From contig JAQIJC010000001.1 of the NCBI GenBank assembly GCA_036946405.1, forward strand, positions 3,423,501-3,487,500: 64,000 nt of DNA, read 5' to 3'. Below are positions 1-8,442 of the stretch, piece by piece (within the stretch, counting starts at the first letter, position 1; each line of letters starts with the position of its first letter). The notes below the pieces were generated by a model. That model had not been told where the DNA came from and did not search any database. It saw only the letters and a list, made by a program, of their open reading frames with translations. Source of the DNA: Sphingomonas phyllosphaerae. GTDB taxonomy: Bacteria; Pseudomonadota; Alphaproteobacteria; Sphingomonadales; Sphingomonadaceae. Made by a program: the position numbers and the translations under genes.

Positions 1-111
1 AAGCGCAAGGTGATCGAGGACGCGATCAAGGAGGGCGCCGGCTCGCCCTATCCGATCGGCCGCGTGCTGGCCGACGCCGAGCTGCCCGTCGACATCCACT
101 GGGCGGCGTGA
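1..111 (+). CDS. pgl: 6-phosphogluconolactonase, C-terminal fragment
   Basis: Only the last 36 codons are in the window; the frame is open from base 1 to a TGA at 109-111. The tail, ending in PVDIHWAA, resembles the C-terminus of DevB-type 6-phosphogluconolactonases, which hydrolyse 6-phosphogluconolactone to 6-phosphogluconate. The call is strengthened by position: the next three genes on the same strand are edd, glk and eda, and in sphingomonads the pathway usually runs zwf-pgl-edd-glk-eda. With so little sequence the family call is moderate. The upstream part and the start are outside the window. Confidence 0.65.
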   Translation, partial: KRKVIEDAIKEGAGSPYPIGRVLADAELPVDIHWAA

Positions 112-216
112 TTCTCCCCTCCCCTTCAGGGGAGGGACCGGGGGTGGGGGACTCTCTGGCGTCTGGCGTTCCAAGGACAGGCCCCACCCCAACCCCTCCC
201 CTGAAGGGGAGGGGCT
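112..216. repeat. Palindromic intergenic repeat, type R1
   Basis: Two arms of the form CCCCTCCCCTTCAGGGGAGGG, each itself palindromic, are placed head to head around a G-rich centre ending in CCCCACCCCAACCCC. Similar elements lie at about 2178-2285, 43873-43975 and 46672-46995. It fills the gap between pgl and edd. It could act as a processing or attenuation hairpin, but there is no T-run. Confidence 0.7.
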
Positions 217-354
217 TCAAGGAAAGCCATCGAGAGGCGTCAGCATGTTCCGGCCCTTGTCCCGCGAACGATGCTGCCGCAAAGACTGCCGCTACGGCCT
301 TCATTCAAGGCAACGATTGCCGGGACGCCCCCGGCATGACGAGGACGCAAGATC

Positions 355-2169
355 ATGAACCCCGCCGTCAGCGCCGTCACCGACCGGATCATCGAGCGTA
401 GCCGCCCGACGCGGCAGGCGTATCTGTCGCTGATCGAACGCGAGCGGCAGGGGTGGATCGGCCGCCCGCGGCTCGGCTGCGCCAATCTCGCCCATGCCTA
501 TGCCGGCACGCCCGAAGATCGCGAGGCGATGAAGACGCGGGCACAGGCGATGAACATCGGGCTGGTGACCGCGTACAACGACATGCTGTCCGCGCACGCG
601 GTCTATTATCGTTATCCCGAGCAGATGAAGGTCTGGGCGCGCGAGGCCGGCGCGACCGCGCAGGTCGCCGGCGGCGTCCCCGCGATGTGCGACGGCGTGA
701 CGCAGGGCTATGCCGGCATGGAGCTGTCGCTGTTCAGCCGCGATACGATCGCGCTGTCGACCGCGGTGGCGCTGAGCCACGGCACGTTCGAGGGCGCGGC
801 GCTGCTCGGCATCTGCGACAAGATCGTGCCGGGCCTGCTGATGGGCGCGCTGCGCTTCGGGCATCTGCCGATGATCCTGATCCCCGGCGGCCCGATGCCC
901 TCGGGGCTGCCCAACAAGGCCAAGGCGGCGGTGCGCGAGCGCTTCGCGACCGGCGATTGCGGGCGCGAGGAGCTGCTGGAGGCGGAGATCGCCGCCTACC
1001 ACACGCAGGGCACCTGCACCTTCTACGGCACCGCCAACACCAACCAGATGATGATGGAGGTGATGGGCCTGCACATGCCGGGCGCGGCGTTCGTCAATCC
1101 GGGCACCAGGCTGCGGCAGGAACTGACCCGCGCCGCGGTTCACCGGCTCGCGAAGATCGGCGCGCACGGCGACGATTACCGCCCGCTCGGTGCGTGCGTC
1201 GACGAAAAGGCGGTGGTTAACGCGGCGGTCGGGCTGCTGGCCACCGGCGGGTCGACCAACCATCTGCTCCACTTGCCCGCGATCGCGCGCGCGGCGGGGA
1301 TCGTGATCGACTGGGAGGATTTCGACCGGCTGTCGGCGGCGGTGCCGCTGATCGCGCGCGTCTATCCGAACGGATCGGCCGACGTGAACGGCTTCGAGGC
1401 GGCGGGCGGAATGCCCTATGTCATCAAGGAATTGCTGGCGGGCGGCTATCTGCACCGCGACATCATGACGGTCGCCGGCGACGACCTGACCGCCTATGCC
1501 GCTGCGCCGACGCTCGACGGCGACGCGCTGACGTGGGTGCCGGCCGGCGACAGCCGCGACGAAACGATCCTGCGTCCGGCCGATGCGCCCTTCTCGCCCG
1601 ATGGCGGGATGCGCATCCTCCAAGGCAATATCGGGCGGGCGTGCATCAAGGTCTCGGCGGTCGAGCGCGACCGCTGGATCGTCGAGGCGCCGGCACGCGT
1701 CTTCGCCGACCAGCTCGAGGTGCTCGAGGCGTTCAAAAACGGCGAGCTGGAGCGTGACGTGGTGGTCGTGGTCCGCTTCCAGGGCCCGCGCGCCAACGGG
1801 ATGCCCGAATTGCACAAGCTCACCCCGCCGCTCGGCGTGCTCCAGAACCGCGGGTTCAGGGTCGCGCTGGTCACTGACGGGCGGATGTCGGGCGCCAGCG
1901 GCAAGGTGCCGTGCGCGATCCACTGCTCGCCCGAGGCGTTGGGTGGCGGCGCTATCGGCCTGATCCGCGACGGCGACCTGATCCGCGTCGATGCCGAGGC
2001 GGGAACGCTCGAGGCGCTGGTACCCGCCGACGAATGGGCCGCGCGCGAGCAGGCGCCGATGCCGGCGCCCGCCAGCGGCATGGGTCGCGAATTGTTCGGC
2101 ATGTTCCGCGGCTTGGCGGATGAAGCCGAGAAGGGCGCGAGTGCGATTCTGGCCGGCGCTGGATTGTAA
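355..2169 (+). CDS. edd: Phosphogluconate dehydratase (Entner-Doudoroff)
   Basis: A 604-residue protein of the IlvD/Edd dehydratase family. It converts 6-phosphogluconate to 2-keto-3-deoxy-6-phosphogluconate in the cytoplasm and depends on an iron-sulfur cluster. Family blocks are clear: [10 protein letters not shown] near residue 65, [13 protein letters not shown] near 104, the Cys-containing [13 protein letters not shown] near 150, [18 protein letters not shown] near 222 and [17 protein letters not shown] near 505. Length is normal for Edd. The ATG at 355 follows a weak purine-rich stretch (GAGGACGCAAG). An R1 repeat separates it from pgl and another separates it from glk, so transcript processing between the enzymes is possible. 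Confidence 0.97.
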   Translation: MNPAVSAVTDRIIERSRPTRQAYLSLIERERQGWIGRPRLGCANLAHAYAGTPEDREAMKTRAQAMNIGLVTAYNDMLSAHAVYYRYPEQMKVWAREAGATAQVAGGVPAMCDGVTQGYAGMELSLFSRDTIALSTAVALSHGTFEGAALLGICDKIVPGLLMGALRFGHLPMILIPGGPMPSGLPNKAKAAVRERFATGDCGREELLEAEIAAYHTQGTCTFYGTANTNQMMMEVMGLHMPGAAFVNPGTRLRQELTRAAVHRLAKIGAHGDDYRPLGACVDEKAVVNAAVGLLATGGSTNHLLHLPAIARAAGIVIDWEDFDRLSAAVPLIARVYPNGSADVNGFEAAGGMPYVIKELLAGGYLHRDIMTVAGDDLTAYAAAPTLDGDALTWVPAGDSRDETILRPADAPFSPDGGMRILQGNIGRACIKVSAVERDRWIVEAPARVFADQLEVLEAFKNGELERDVVVVVRFQGPRANGMPELHKLTPPLGVLQNRGFRVALVTDGRMSGASGKVPCAIHCSPEALGGGAIGLIRDGDLIRVDAEAGTLEALVPADEWAAREQAPMPAPASGMGRELFGMFRGLADEAEKGASAILAGAGL

Positions 2170-2177
2170 CGCGAGAT

Positions 2178-2285
2178 TAGCCCTCTCCCCCTCGGGGAGA
2201 GGGTTGGGAGAGGGGCAGTGAGGCTCGGGTGCTATGACACACGACCCCTCACCCCAACCCTCTCCCCGCAGGGGAGAGGGAGTTA
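2178..2285. repeat. Palindromic intergenic repeat, type R1
   Basis: Inverted arms CCCTCTCCCCCTCGGGGAGA and CCCCAACCCTCTCCCC with CCGCAGGGGAGAGGG fill the edd-glk gap. The right arm ends five bases before the glk start and supplies its ribosome-binding GGGAG, so the repeat may affect glk translation. Confidence 0.7.
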
Positions 2286-2289
2286 GTTT

Positions 2290-3258
2290 ATGCAGGTCGT
2301 AGCGGTCGATATTGGGGGCACGCATGCGCGGTTCGCCATCGCGGAGGTCGAAGGCGGGCACGTCGTCTCGCTGGGTGAGCCGACGACGCTCAAGACCGCC
2401 GAGCACGCCAGCCTCCAGACCGCCTATGAGGCGTTCCGCGAGCGGATGGGCGGAACACTGCCCGATGCGGCGGCGATCGCGGTTGCCTCGCCGATCACCG
2501 GCGACGTGATCCGGCTGACCAACAATCCGTGGGTGATCCGCCCGTCGCTGATCCCCGAACGGCTCGGCGCATCGACCTGGACGATCATCAACGATTTCGG
2601 CGCGATCGGCCATGCGGTCGGTCAGCTGCCCGACGCGGATTTCGAGCATCTGTGCGGCCCCGACACCCCGTTGCCGACCGACGGCGTGACGACGGTGTGC
2701 GGCCCCGGCACCGGGCTGGGCGTCGCACAGGTCTACAAGCAGGACGGCCGCTACCGCGTGCTGCCCACCGAAGGCGGACACACCGATTACGCGCCGCTCG
2801 ACGGGATCGAGGATGCGCTGCTCAAGCGGCTGCGCAAGACCTTCACCCGCGTCTCGGTCGAGCGGATCGTCGCCGGACCGGGGATCGTCGCGATCTACGA
2901 GACGCTCGCCGAGCTGGAAGGCCGCGCCTATATCCACAAGGACGACAAGGCGATCTGGAGCGAGGCGCTGGAAGGCACCGACTCGATCGCGCTCGCCGCG
3001 CTCGACCGCTTCTGCCTCGCGCTCGGCGCGGTTGCGGGCGACCTCGCGCTGGCGCATGGCGCGAAGGGCGTGGTGATCGCCGGCGGGCTGGGGCTGCGCA
3101 TCAAGGACAAATTGCTGCGCTCGGGCTTCGACCAGCGCTTCGTCGCCAAGGGCCGGTTCCAGTCGCTGATGTCGGCGATCCCGGTCAAGCTCATCACCCA
3201 TCCGCAGCCGGGCCTGTTCGGCGCCGCGGCCGCCTTCGCGCAGGAGCATCAATCGTGA
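2290..3258 (+). CDS. glk: Glucokinase
   Basis: A 322-residue bacterial glucokinase (Glk family) that phosphorylates glucose to glucose-6-phosphate, feeding the Entner-Doudoroff pathway. The N-terminal phosphate-binding motif DIGGTHARFAI starts at residue 7. GPGTGLGVAQV near 138, EGGHTDYAP near 159 and VVIAGGLGLRIKDKL near 258 match the ATP- and glucose-binding blocks. The ATG at 2290 has a GGGAG seven bases upstream, contributed by the R1 repeat. The stop overlaps the GTG start of eda by four bases (GTGA), which implies translational coupling. Length is typical. Confidence 0.96.
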   Translation: MQVVAVDIGGTHARFAIAEVEGGHVVSLGEPTTLKTAEHASLQTAYEAFRERMGGTLPDAAAIAVASPITGDVIRLTNNPWVIRPSLIPERLGASTWTIINDFGAIGHAVGQLPDADFEHLCGPDTPLPTDGVTTVCGPGTGLGVAQVYKQDGRYRVLPTEGGHTDYAPLDGIEDALLKRLRKTFTRVSVERIVAGPGIVAIYETLAELEGRAYIHKDDKAIWSEALEGTDSIALAALDRFCLALGAVAGDLALAHGAKGVVIAGGLGLRIKDKLLRSGFDQRFVAKGRFQSLMSAIPVKLITHPQPGLFGAAAAFAQEHQS

Positions 3259-3860
3259 GCAACATCGAAACCGTCATGCGCACCAGCCCGGTGATCCCGG
3301 TGCTGGTCATTCACGACGCCGCACAGGCGCGCCCGCTCGCCGAGGCGCTGGTCGCGGGCGGGCTGAAGGTGCTGGAGGTGACGCTGCGCACCCCTGCCGC
3401 GCTCGATGCGATCCGCGAGATGCGCCAAGTGCCCGGTGCGATCGTCGGCGCGGGCACCGTCGTGTCGACCGAACAGGTCGCGCAGGTGAAGGATGCAGGC
3501 GTCGAGTTCATCGTCTCCCCCGGCCTGTCGGCGAAGACCGGCGACGCGATCCTCGAGGCGGGCATTCCGTGGCTGCCGGGCGTCGCGACCGCGGGCGACA
3601 TCATGCGCGGGCTCGACATGGGGCTGGAGCATTTCAAGTTCTTCCCGGCCGAAACCAGCGGCGGGGTGAAGGCGCTCAAGGCGCTCGCCGCGCCCTTCTA
3701 CCAGTGCAAATTCTGCCCGACCGGCGGAATCACCGAGGCGAGCGCGCCCGACTGGCTGGCGATCGGATCGGTGCTGTGCGTCGGCGGCAGCTGGGTGACC
3801 GAGGGCACGCTGCCCGAGATCGAGGCCCGCGCCCGCGCCGCGGCGGGGCTGGGGCGGTAA
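3255..3860 (+). CDS. eda: 2-dehydro-3-deoxy-6-phosphogluconate aldolase
   Basis: A 201-residue class I KDPG aldolase that splits KDPG into pyruvate and glyceraldehyde-3-phosphate. The Schiff-base lysine is in LEHFKFFPAE. The catalytic-glutamate strand is VLEVTLRT near residue 40, and GAGTV and KFCPTGGI complete the barrel motifs. The GTG at 3255 is preferred because it overlaps the glk stop by four bases and gives the normal length; an upstream in-frame extension would only read through glk in another frame. This is the last gene of the Entner-Doudoroff operon. Confidence 0.97.
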   Translation: MSNIETVMRTSPVIPVLVIHDAAQARPLAEALVAGGLKVLEVTLRTPAALDAIREMRQVPGAIVGAGTVVSTEQVAQVKDAGVEFIVSPGLSAKTGDAILEAGIPWLPGVATAGDIMRGLDMGLEHFKFFPAETSGGVKALKALAAPFYQCKFCPTGGITEASAPDWLAIGSVLCVGGSWVTEGTLPEIEARARAAAGLGR

Positions 3861-3897
3861 CTTCCGTCGGCATAAAGGTAGGCACTCCCCCTCTCCC

Positions 3898-3963
3898 CGT
3901 TCGTGCTGAGCTTGTCGAAGCACCGGCCCGGCACCCGTCCTTCGACAAGCTCAGGGCGAACGG
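3898..3963. repeat. Inverted repeat, type R5, downstream of eda
   Basis: The arms CTGAGCTTGTCGAAG and CTTCGACAAGCTCAG are flanked by CGTTCG and CGAACGG around a short C/G loop. This gives a long hairpin about 40 bp after the eda stop. It may serve as a terminator or mRNA-stabilising structure. The rest of 3861-4078 shows no gene. Confidence 0.65.
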
Positions 3964-4078
3964 AAAGAGCGAATACTCACATGTAAAAACAAACGGCTCG
4001 CCACGACGTGAGTCGTAGCGGGCCGTCACAGTCGATCGGAGGCGTGCCCAACGCTAAGCGGCGCGCCTCATAACCGGG

Positions 4079-4213
4079 TTATTTCTCGCCGGAGGCTTTG
4101 GTCACTGCCTTCCCGGCGGACGTCATGTCCTTGCCCGCACCGTGAACGGTGTTGCAGGCGGACAGCGCCAGCATCGCGAATGCGGCGGTGGCGAGGGCGA
4201 TCTTGCGGTCCAT
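4079..4213 (-). CDS. Entericidin-like small lipoprotein
   Basis: A 44-residue protein. The signal peptide starts MDRKIALATAAFAMLALSAC and has a lipobox LSAC, so Cys20 would become the lipidated N-terminus. The mature part (NTVHGAGKDMTSAGKAVTKA) matches the amphipathic entericidin A/B pattern. Entericidins are envelope lipoproteins linked to stress and programmed death in enterobacteria; the role here is unknown. GAGAGGAGACGAAC precedes the ATG, a good ribosome-binding site. It lies 61 bp downstream of the membrane-protein gene at 4275-5156 on the same strand and probably shares its promoter. Confidence 0.85.
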   Translation of the reverse strand: MDRKIALATAAFAMLALSACNTVHGAGKDMTSAGKAVTKASGEK

Positions 4214-4274
4214 GTTCGTCTCCTCTCAGGAAAAGGGGTGCGGCGGGCCGGATACGCAGGCCCGCCGCGGGCAC

Positions 4275-5156
4275 TCAGCGCAGGCGGCGGCGGGTGGCCG
4301 TCGTCGCGCCAAAGGCGGCCGCGCCGGCGCCGGCGAGCAGCGCGAGCACGAGGATGAACGAGGTGCTCGCGGCGGCACCGGCGGCGGCGTCGGTCGCCGA
4401 CTTGGCGGTCTCCACCGCATCGTTCTTGGTCTTCACGAACTGCGCCTTGGCGCGCGTGACCTGCGCCTGCGCCTGTTCGCGGCTGATCTTGCGCTGCGCC
4501 GCGACCACGTCGACGATCCGGCTTTCGGCGCGCTGACCATCGGCACCGCCGCGGGCGAGCGCTGGCAGCTGCCGCGCGATTTCGGTCTGCGCCTGTTCCG
4601 GCGTCATCTGTGCCGGATCGTTCGGCGCGTCCGATAGATAGGCCGACGCCTCCTGACGCACGTCACGGGCATCTACCCCCGCAACCTGCGCCGCCTTGGG
4701 CGCGACCGCCCCGACCGTCGCGCCCGCCGCACCCGCGACCGAACCGACCGTGCGGAACGCCCCGCCGATGATCCCGCCGACCGCCGAGGTCAGCAGGTAC
4801 AGCGTCAGGATCAGCGTCACGCCCCACACGACTAGCCCGTGCGACAGCGCGTCGAACTTCTCGGTCACGCCCGACAGGCGCGCAGCGGCATAGCCGCCCG
4901 ATCCCAGCGCGACGATGGTGGTGATCAGCCAATAGATCCCGGCCGCGATGCCGAACCCCGCCGCGCCCGGGGTGGTACCCTCGACCGGATCGACCATCGA
5001 CAGCCCGATGCCGGTGCCGAGGATGCCGAGCAGCAACTGCACCGCCACTGCGATCACCACGCCCGCGAAGATCGCGCCCCACGACACGCGCCGCCCGGCG
5101 CGCACGATCACGCCGTCGTCCAGCGGCACCATGCCGGCGGAAATGTTCGTTGCCAT
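4275..5156 (-). CDS. Polytopic membrane protein of unknown function
   Basis: A 293-residue inner-membrane protein. Hydrophobic segments lie near residues 26-52, 68-92, 107-135 and 262-282. Between the third and the last is a long soluble Ala/Gln-rich helix-forming stretch (PEQAQTEIARQLPALARG, REQAQAQVTRAKAQF) that may form a coiled coil. It resembles uncharacterised alphaproteobacterial stress-associated membrane proteins, but no function is recognised. The ATG at 5156 has ACAGGAG upstream. A longer in-frame start at 5237 lacks such a signal. A GGAAC-N17-GTT promoter at 5341-5365 points at this gene, suggesting general-stress control together with the entericidin gene. Confidence 0.75.
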   Translation of the reverse strand: MATNISAGMVPLDDGVIVRAGRRVSWGAIFAGVVIAVAVQLLLGILGTGIGLSMVDPVEGTTPGAAGFGIAAGIYWLITTIVALGSGGYAAARLSGVTEKFDALSHGLVVWGVTLILTLYLLTSAVGGIIGGAFRTVGSVAGAAGATVGAVAPKAAQVAGVDARDVRQEASAYLSDAPNDPAQMTPEQAQTEIARQLPALARGGADGQRAESRIVDVVAAQRKISREQAQAQVTRAKAQFVKTKNDAVETAKSATDAAAGAAASTSFILVLALLAGAGAAAFGATTATRRRLR

Positions 5157-5340
5157 ACGCACTCCTGTTACTCTTTCGTGGTCGGCGTGGAGGCCAAGAT
5201 GGCCGTCTAACGTCTTTCGGTCGCGATGCGCGGACAACAGTCAGCTGCATGCGGCTCCAGTTTGCGGCATGCCGAACGCGAGACGATCACCCGGCTTACT
5301 CCCCCCGATCGGCGCAAGATGCAGCCGATTTCAGGCTACT

Positions 5341-5365
5341 AACCTGCCTTGGATTAGTAGGTTCC
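5341..5365 (-). promoter_or_regulatory. EcfG-type (general stress sigma factor) promoter
   Basis: Read on the minus strand this is GGAAC, 17 bases, GTT (GGAAC-N16-GGTT), matching the alphaproteobacterial EcfG consensus GGAAC-N16/17-CGTT. It lies about 185 bp upstream of the 5156 start and faces the membrane protein and entericidin genes. A second GGAAC on the plus strand at 5370-5374 makes the site a back-to-back inverted repeat. Confidence 0.5.
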
Positions 5366-5377
5366 ATTAGGAACTAA

Positions 5378-5410
5378 GAGCGGTTGTGGTCAGGGCAATA
5401 TATGACCGCT
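5378..5410. promoter_or_regulatory. Inverted repeat in the divergent control region
   Basis: AGCGGT at 5379-5384 pairs with ACCGCT at 5405-5410, and nested inside GGTCA at 5388-5392 pairs with TGACC at 5403-5407. It is placed between the divergent membrane-protein gene and the TonB-receptor gene, about 120 bp upstream of the latter. It could be a regulator operator. No cognate regulator is adjacent. The rest of 5157-5529 shows no gene. Confidence 0.35.
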
Positions 5411-5529
5411 GTAAAACCAATTGACAGCCGGGTAATACCAAAGCACCTTGATCCGAGCAGGAGGAGCAGGGCCCGCGATCGGACAAACCGACCGGCGTCA
5501 CATGCTCAACGATCGGGGGACAAGCAAAA

Positions 5530-8313
5530 ATGGCTGTTGTTGTGGGCGAACCTATGCGCGCGACGCGTGCGGTGCAGGCGATGCTGCTCGGCACCGCGGG
5601 GTCGATGCTCTGGCTGATGGCACCGGCCGCATCGGCGCAGACCATTCCGATCGACCCCACGACGACCACCACCCCGACTCCCGCCAACAGCGAGCCGATC
5701 GCCGCCGCCGACGCTGCCGAGGAAGCGGGCGAGGTCGTCGTCACCGGCTTCCGCGCCTCGATCGCGACCGCGCTCGACGCCAAGCGCCGCGACACGCGCG
5801 TCAGCGACGGCATCTCGGCGGAGGATCTCGGCAAGTTCCCGAGCCAGAACATCACCGAATCGATCCAGCGCATCTCTGGCGTGCAGATGCAGAACATCAA
5901 CGGTCGCGGCGCGACGATCAGCATTCGCGGGCTCGGCCCGCAATATGCGCTGACCACGATCAACGGCCAGACCTTCAAGAGCGCCGACTTCACCGACGGC
6001 TTTCGCTACGACATCATCCAGACCGAGCTGGCGAATGCCGTGCAGGTGCTGAAGTCGCCGACCCCGGATATGGACAGCGGCGGGCTGTCGGGGACGATCA
6101 ACATCCAGACCGTCCAGCCGCTCGACTATAAGAACCGCAAGATCGTGCTGTCCGCCAAGGCGCAGAACAGCGAATATGCCGGCAAGACGATCACGCCCAA
6201 ATTCGGCGCAAGCTACGTCGACCAGTTCGCCGACGGGCGGCTCGGCGTGTACGTCAACGTCGGGTATCAGAAGCTGGAGGATCGTGCCGACTATCTGTTC
6301 CAGGATCGCTGGGCGACGCAGACGATCGACGGCGCGGTGATCGCGGTGCCACGCCGCCCGCGCTACCGCCGCATCGATCGCTCGATCGAACAGCTGACCG
6401 GCAGCGGCGGCGTGCAATGGCGCCCGACCGACCGGCTCGAGATCGACGCCACCGCGATCTACGCGCGCGACGACACGAAATACGACGTCAACCAGCAGGT
6501 GTTCCTGTTCAACACGTCACGGCTAACCGCCGGCAGTATCAGCGACGGCGCGTCGAAGGTAACTACCGCCACCAACTTCACGCTGGAGAACAACCGGCAG
6601 GAGGAAAGCCGCAAGCTGTCGAGCCAGGGCTATACGCTGGCGATGAAGTGGAAGGACGAGGACGGGCTCGCGGTCCGCGCGGTCGGCAATTTCACGCGCG
6701 GGCACGCCTATTCGCGCGAGGATGCCGCGATCCTCGGCGTCACCATTTCGTCGGCGACGCTCGACATCACCGATCCGCGCAAGCCGAAATACACCGTCGC
6801 GGCGAACCTGTCCGATCCGGCGCTCTACAATCAGGCGACGCTGGTGCGGAACGAATTCCCGAACGGCGCGACGCGTCGCACCACCGGCAAGGAAGTCTCG
6901 ACGCAGGTCGACGTCACCAAGGACGTGACGCTCGGCCCGATCTCGCAATTCGCGGCCGGCACCAAGTTCCGCCACGAAAGCTTCGTGCGCGATGTCGGCC
7001 GCCACGATCTTGGCTCGATCGCCAATCGTCCGGGCGCGACCAGCACGTTGTTCCCGGCGCTGTCGGCAGCCAGCTACGGCGTCGGCGGCTTCCTCGACGG
7101 CAACGGCAACCTGCCCAATGCGTGGATCGCGCCCGACACCGCCGGCTATCGCCAGGCGCTCGCCAAAGCCGGGCTGTCGGTGCCGGACCTGCCCGCGCCG
7201 GAGGGCAGCTATACCGTCGATCGCTACATCCCCGCCGTCTATGCAATGGCGTCGCTCGACAGCATGGTGTTCGGCGCGCCGCTGCGCGGCAATCTCGGCG
7301 TGCGCTACGAGCACACCCGGCAGGTCGTGAACGGCAACATCACCCAGCCGCGCACCGGCAGCTACACCGACGTAACGCAGAAGATCGGCGAATATGTCGA
7401 GACGCAGGAATATGACAACGTCCTGCCGAGCCTGAATCTCGTGCTGGAGCCGACCCGCACGCTGCAGGTGCGCTTCGCCGCCGCCAAGGTGCTGGTGCGC
7501 CCGATCCTCGACTCGCGCAGCTCGCTGGCACAGACCACCTCGTCGACCGCCAACACCTTCCCGGTCGGCACGCGCACGCTGACGATCGATCTCGGCCAGT
7601 CGGGGCTCAAGCCGCTAACCGCCGACCAGCTCGATCTGGGCGTCGAATGGTATTACGGCCCGGCCAGCGCGCTGTCGATCAACGGCTTCTATAAGTGGGT
7701 GAAGAACGGCACCTTCTCGTCGCTGGTCTGCCCGTCGGCGTTCAACGGCACCGCGCTGTCGCGCGCCAGCACCGGCGCGACCAACGGCGACTGCGTCGAT
7801 GCCGCGGGCAACATCTATAACATTACCCAGACCTCGAACGATCCCAGCACGATCCGCATCCGCGGCGTCGAGGTCAGCTGGAACCAGTCGTTCGACCGCT
7901 GGCTGCCCGTCGACGGCTTCGGCTTGCTGGCGAACTACACGCGCGTGATCCCGACCAAGGTGGCGATCGGCACCGGCTTCACGGTGCGCAACCTGTCGAA
8001 GAACACCGCGAACATCACGCCTTATTGGGAGGACCGGCTGTTCAGTCTCCGGCTGTCCGCCAATTACCGCAGCTCCTACGAACAGAATGGCGCGGACAGC
8101 TTCTTCGCGACCGAAGGCCATACGGTGCGCGCGCGCACGCAGTTCGACCTGTCGGCGGGCTTCACCCCGACCGATTACCTGAGCTTCGCAGCGGGGGTCA
8201 TCAACCTCAACAACAGCCGCGAAGAGGCCTATTACAACAACAATCCGTCGATCTGGCAGGAGAGCAGCTTCTACGGCCGCAGCTTCTACCTGTCGGCGAC
8301 GCTGCGGATGTAA
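5530..8313 (+). CDS. TonB-dependent outer-membrane receptor
   Basis: A 927-residue TonB-dependent receptor. The signal peptide ends near AASAQT (about residue 36-37). A short N-terminal segment carries the TonB-box-like EVVVTGFRASI near residue 70. The plug follows (SDGISAEDLGKFPSQNITES, ISIRGLGPQYALTTING, STPDMDSGGLSGTINIQT-like), then a 22-strand-type barrel rich in aromatic/Gly alternations ending SFYLSATLRM. This architecture is the Caulobacter/sphingomonad oligosaccharide-type receptor class. The substrate cannot be read from sequence. The gene directly downstream encodes a secreted M20 amidohydrolase, hinting at an amide- or peptide-linked substrate. ATG 5530 has GGGGGAC upstream; ATG 5554 is a possible alternative. 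Confidence 0.92.
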   Translation: MAVVVGEPMRATRAVQAMLLGTAGSMLWLMAPAASAQTIPIDPTTTTTPTPANSEPIAAADAAEEAGEVVVTGFRASIATALDAKRRDTRVSDGISAEDLGKFPSQNITESIQRISGVQMQNINGRGATISIRGLGPQYALTTINGQTFKSADFTDGFRYDIIQTELANAVQVLKSPTPDMDSGGLSGTINIQTVQPLDYKNRKIVLSAKAQNSEYAGKTITPKFGASYVDQFADGRLGVYVNVGYQKLEDRADYLFQDRWATQTIDGAVIAVPRRPRYRRIDRSIEQLTGSGGVQWRPTDRLEIDATAIYARDDTKYDVNQQVFLFNTSRLTAGSISDGASKVTTATNFTLENNRQEESRKLSSQGYTLAMKWKDEDGLAVRAVGNFTRGHAYSREDAAILGVTISSATLDITDPRKPKYTVAANLSDPALYNQATLVRNEFPNGATRRTTGKEVSTQVDVTKDVTLGPISQFAAGTKFRHESFVRDVGRHDLGSIANRPGATSTLFPALSAASYGVGGFLDGNGNLPNAWIAPDTAGYRQALAKAGLSVPDLPAPEGSYTVDRYIPAVYAMASLDSMVFGAPLRGNLGVRYEHTRQVVNGNITQPRTGSYTDVTQKIGEYVETQEYDNVLPSLNLVLEPTRTLQVRFAAAKVLVRPILDSRSSLAQTTSSTANTFPVGTRTLTIDLGQSGLKPLTADQLDLGVEWYYGPASALSINGFYKWVKNGTFSSLVCPSAFNGTALSRASTGATNGDCVDAAGNIYNITQTSNDPSTIRIRGVEVSWNQSFDRWLPVDGFGLLANYTRVIPTKVAIGTGFTVRNLSKNTANITPYWEDRLFSLRLSANYRSSYEQNGADSFFATEGHTVRARTQFDLSAGFTPTDYLSFAAGVINLNNSREEAYYNNNPSIWQESSFYGRSFYLSATLRM

Positions 8314-8317
8314 GCTC

Positions 8318-8370
8318 CGTCATGGCGAGCGTAGCGCGGCACTCGATTGCTTCGCTGCGCTCGCACCGAC
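8318..8370. repeat. Short repeat, type R4
   Basis: The sequence starting CGTCATGGCGAGCGTAGCG followed by GATTGCTTCGCTGCGCTCGC recurs in modified form at 47580-47653 and 58908-58937. It lies between the receptor and the amidohydrolase genes. The inverted GCGAGCGTAGCG / CGCTGCGCTCGC parts can form a hairpin. Confidence 0.6.
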
Positions 8371-8442
8371 GACAGTCGGAAAGGTCGCTTGTTGTGACCG
8401 GACGCAGACCGTACGCTGCGGAAAACGAACGGGGGTCTTGCC

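Noticed and set aside
301..3252. Very long open frame antisense to edd, glk and part of eda
   Set aside because: It is caused by GC-rich codon use of the plus-strand genes. The translation is Arg/Ala/Asp-rich with no family motif, and the plus-strand genes are clear enzymes.
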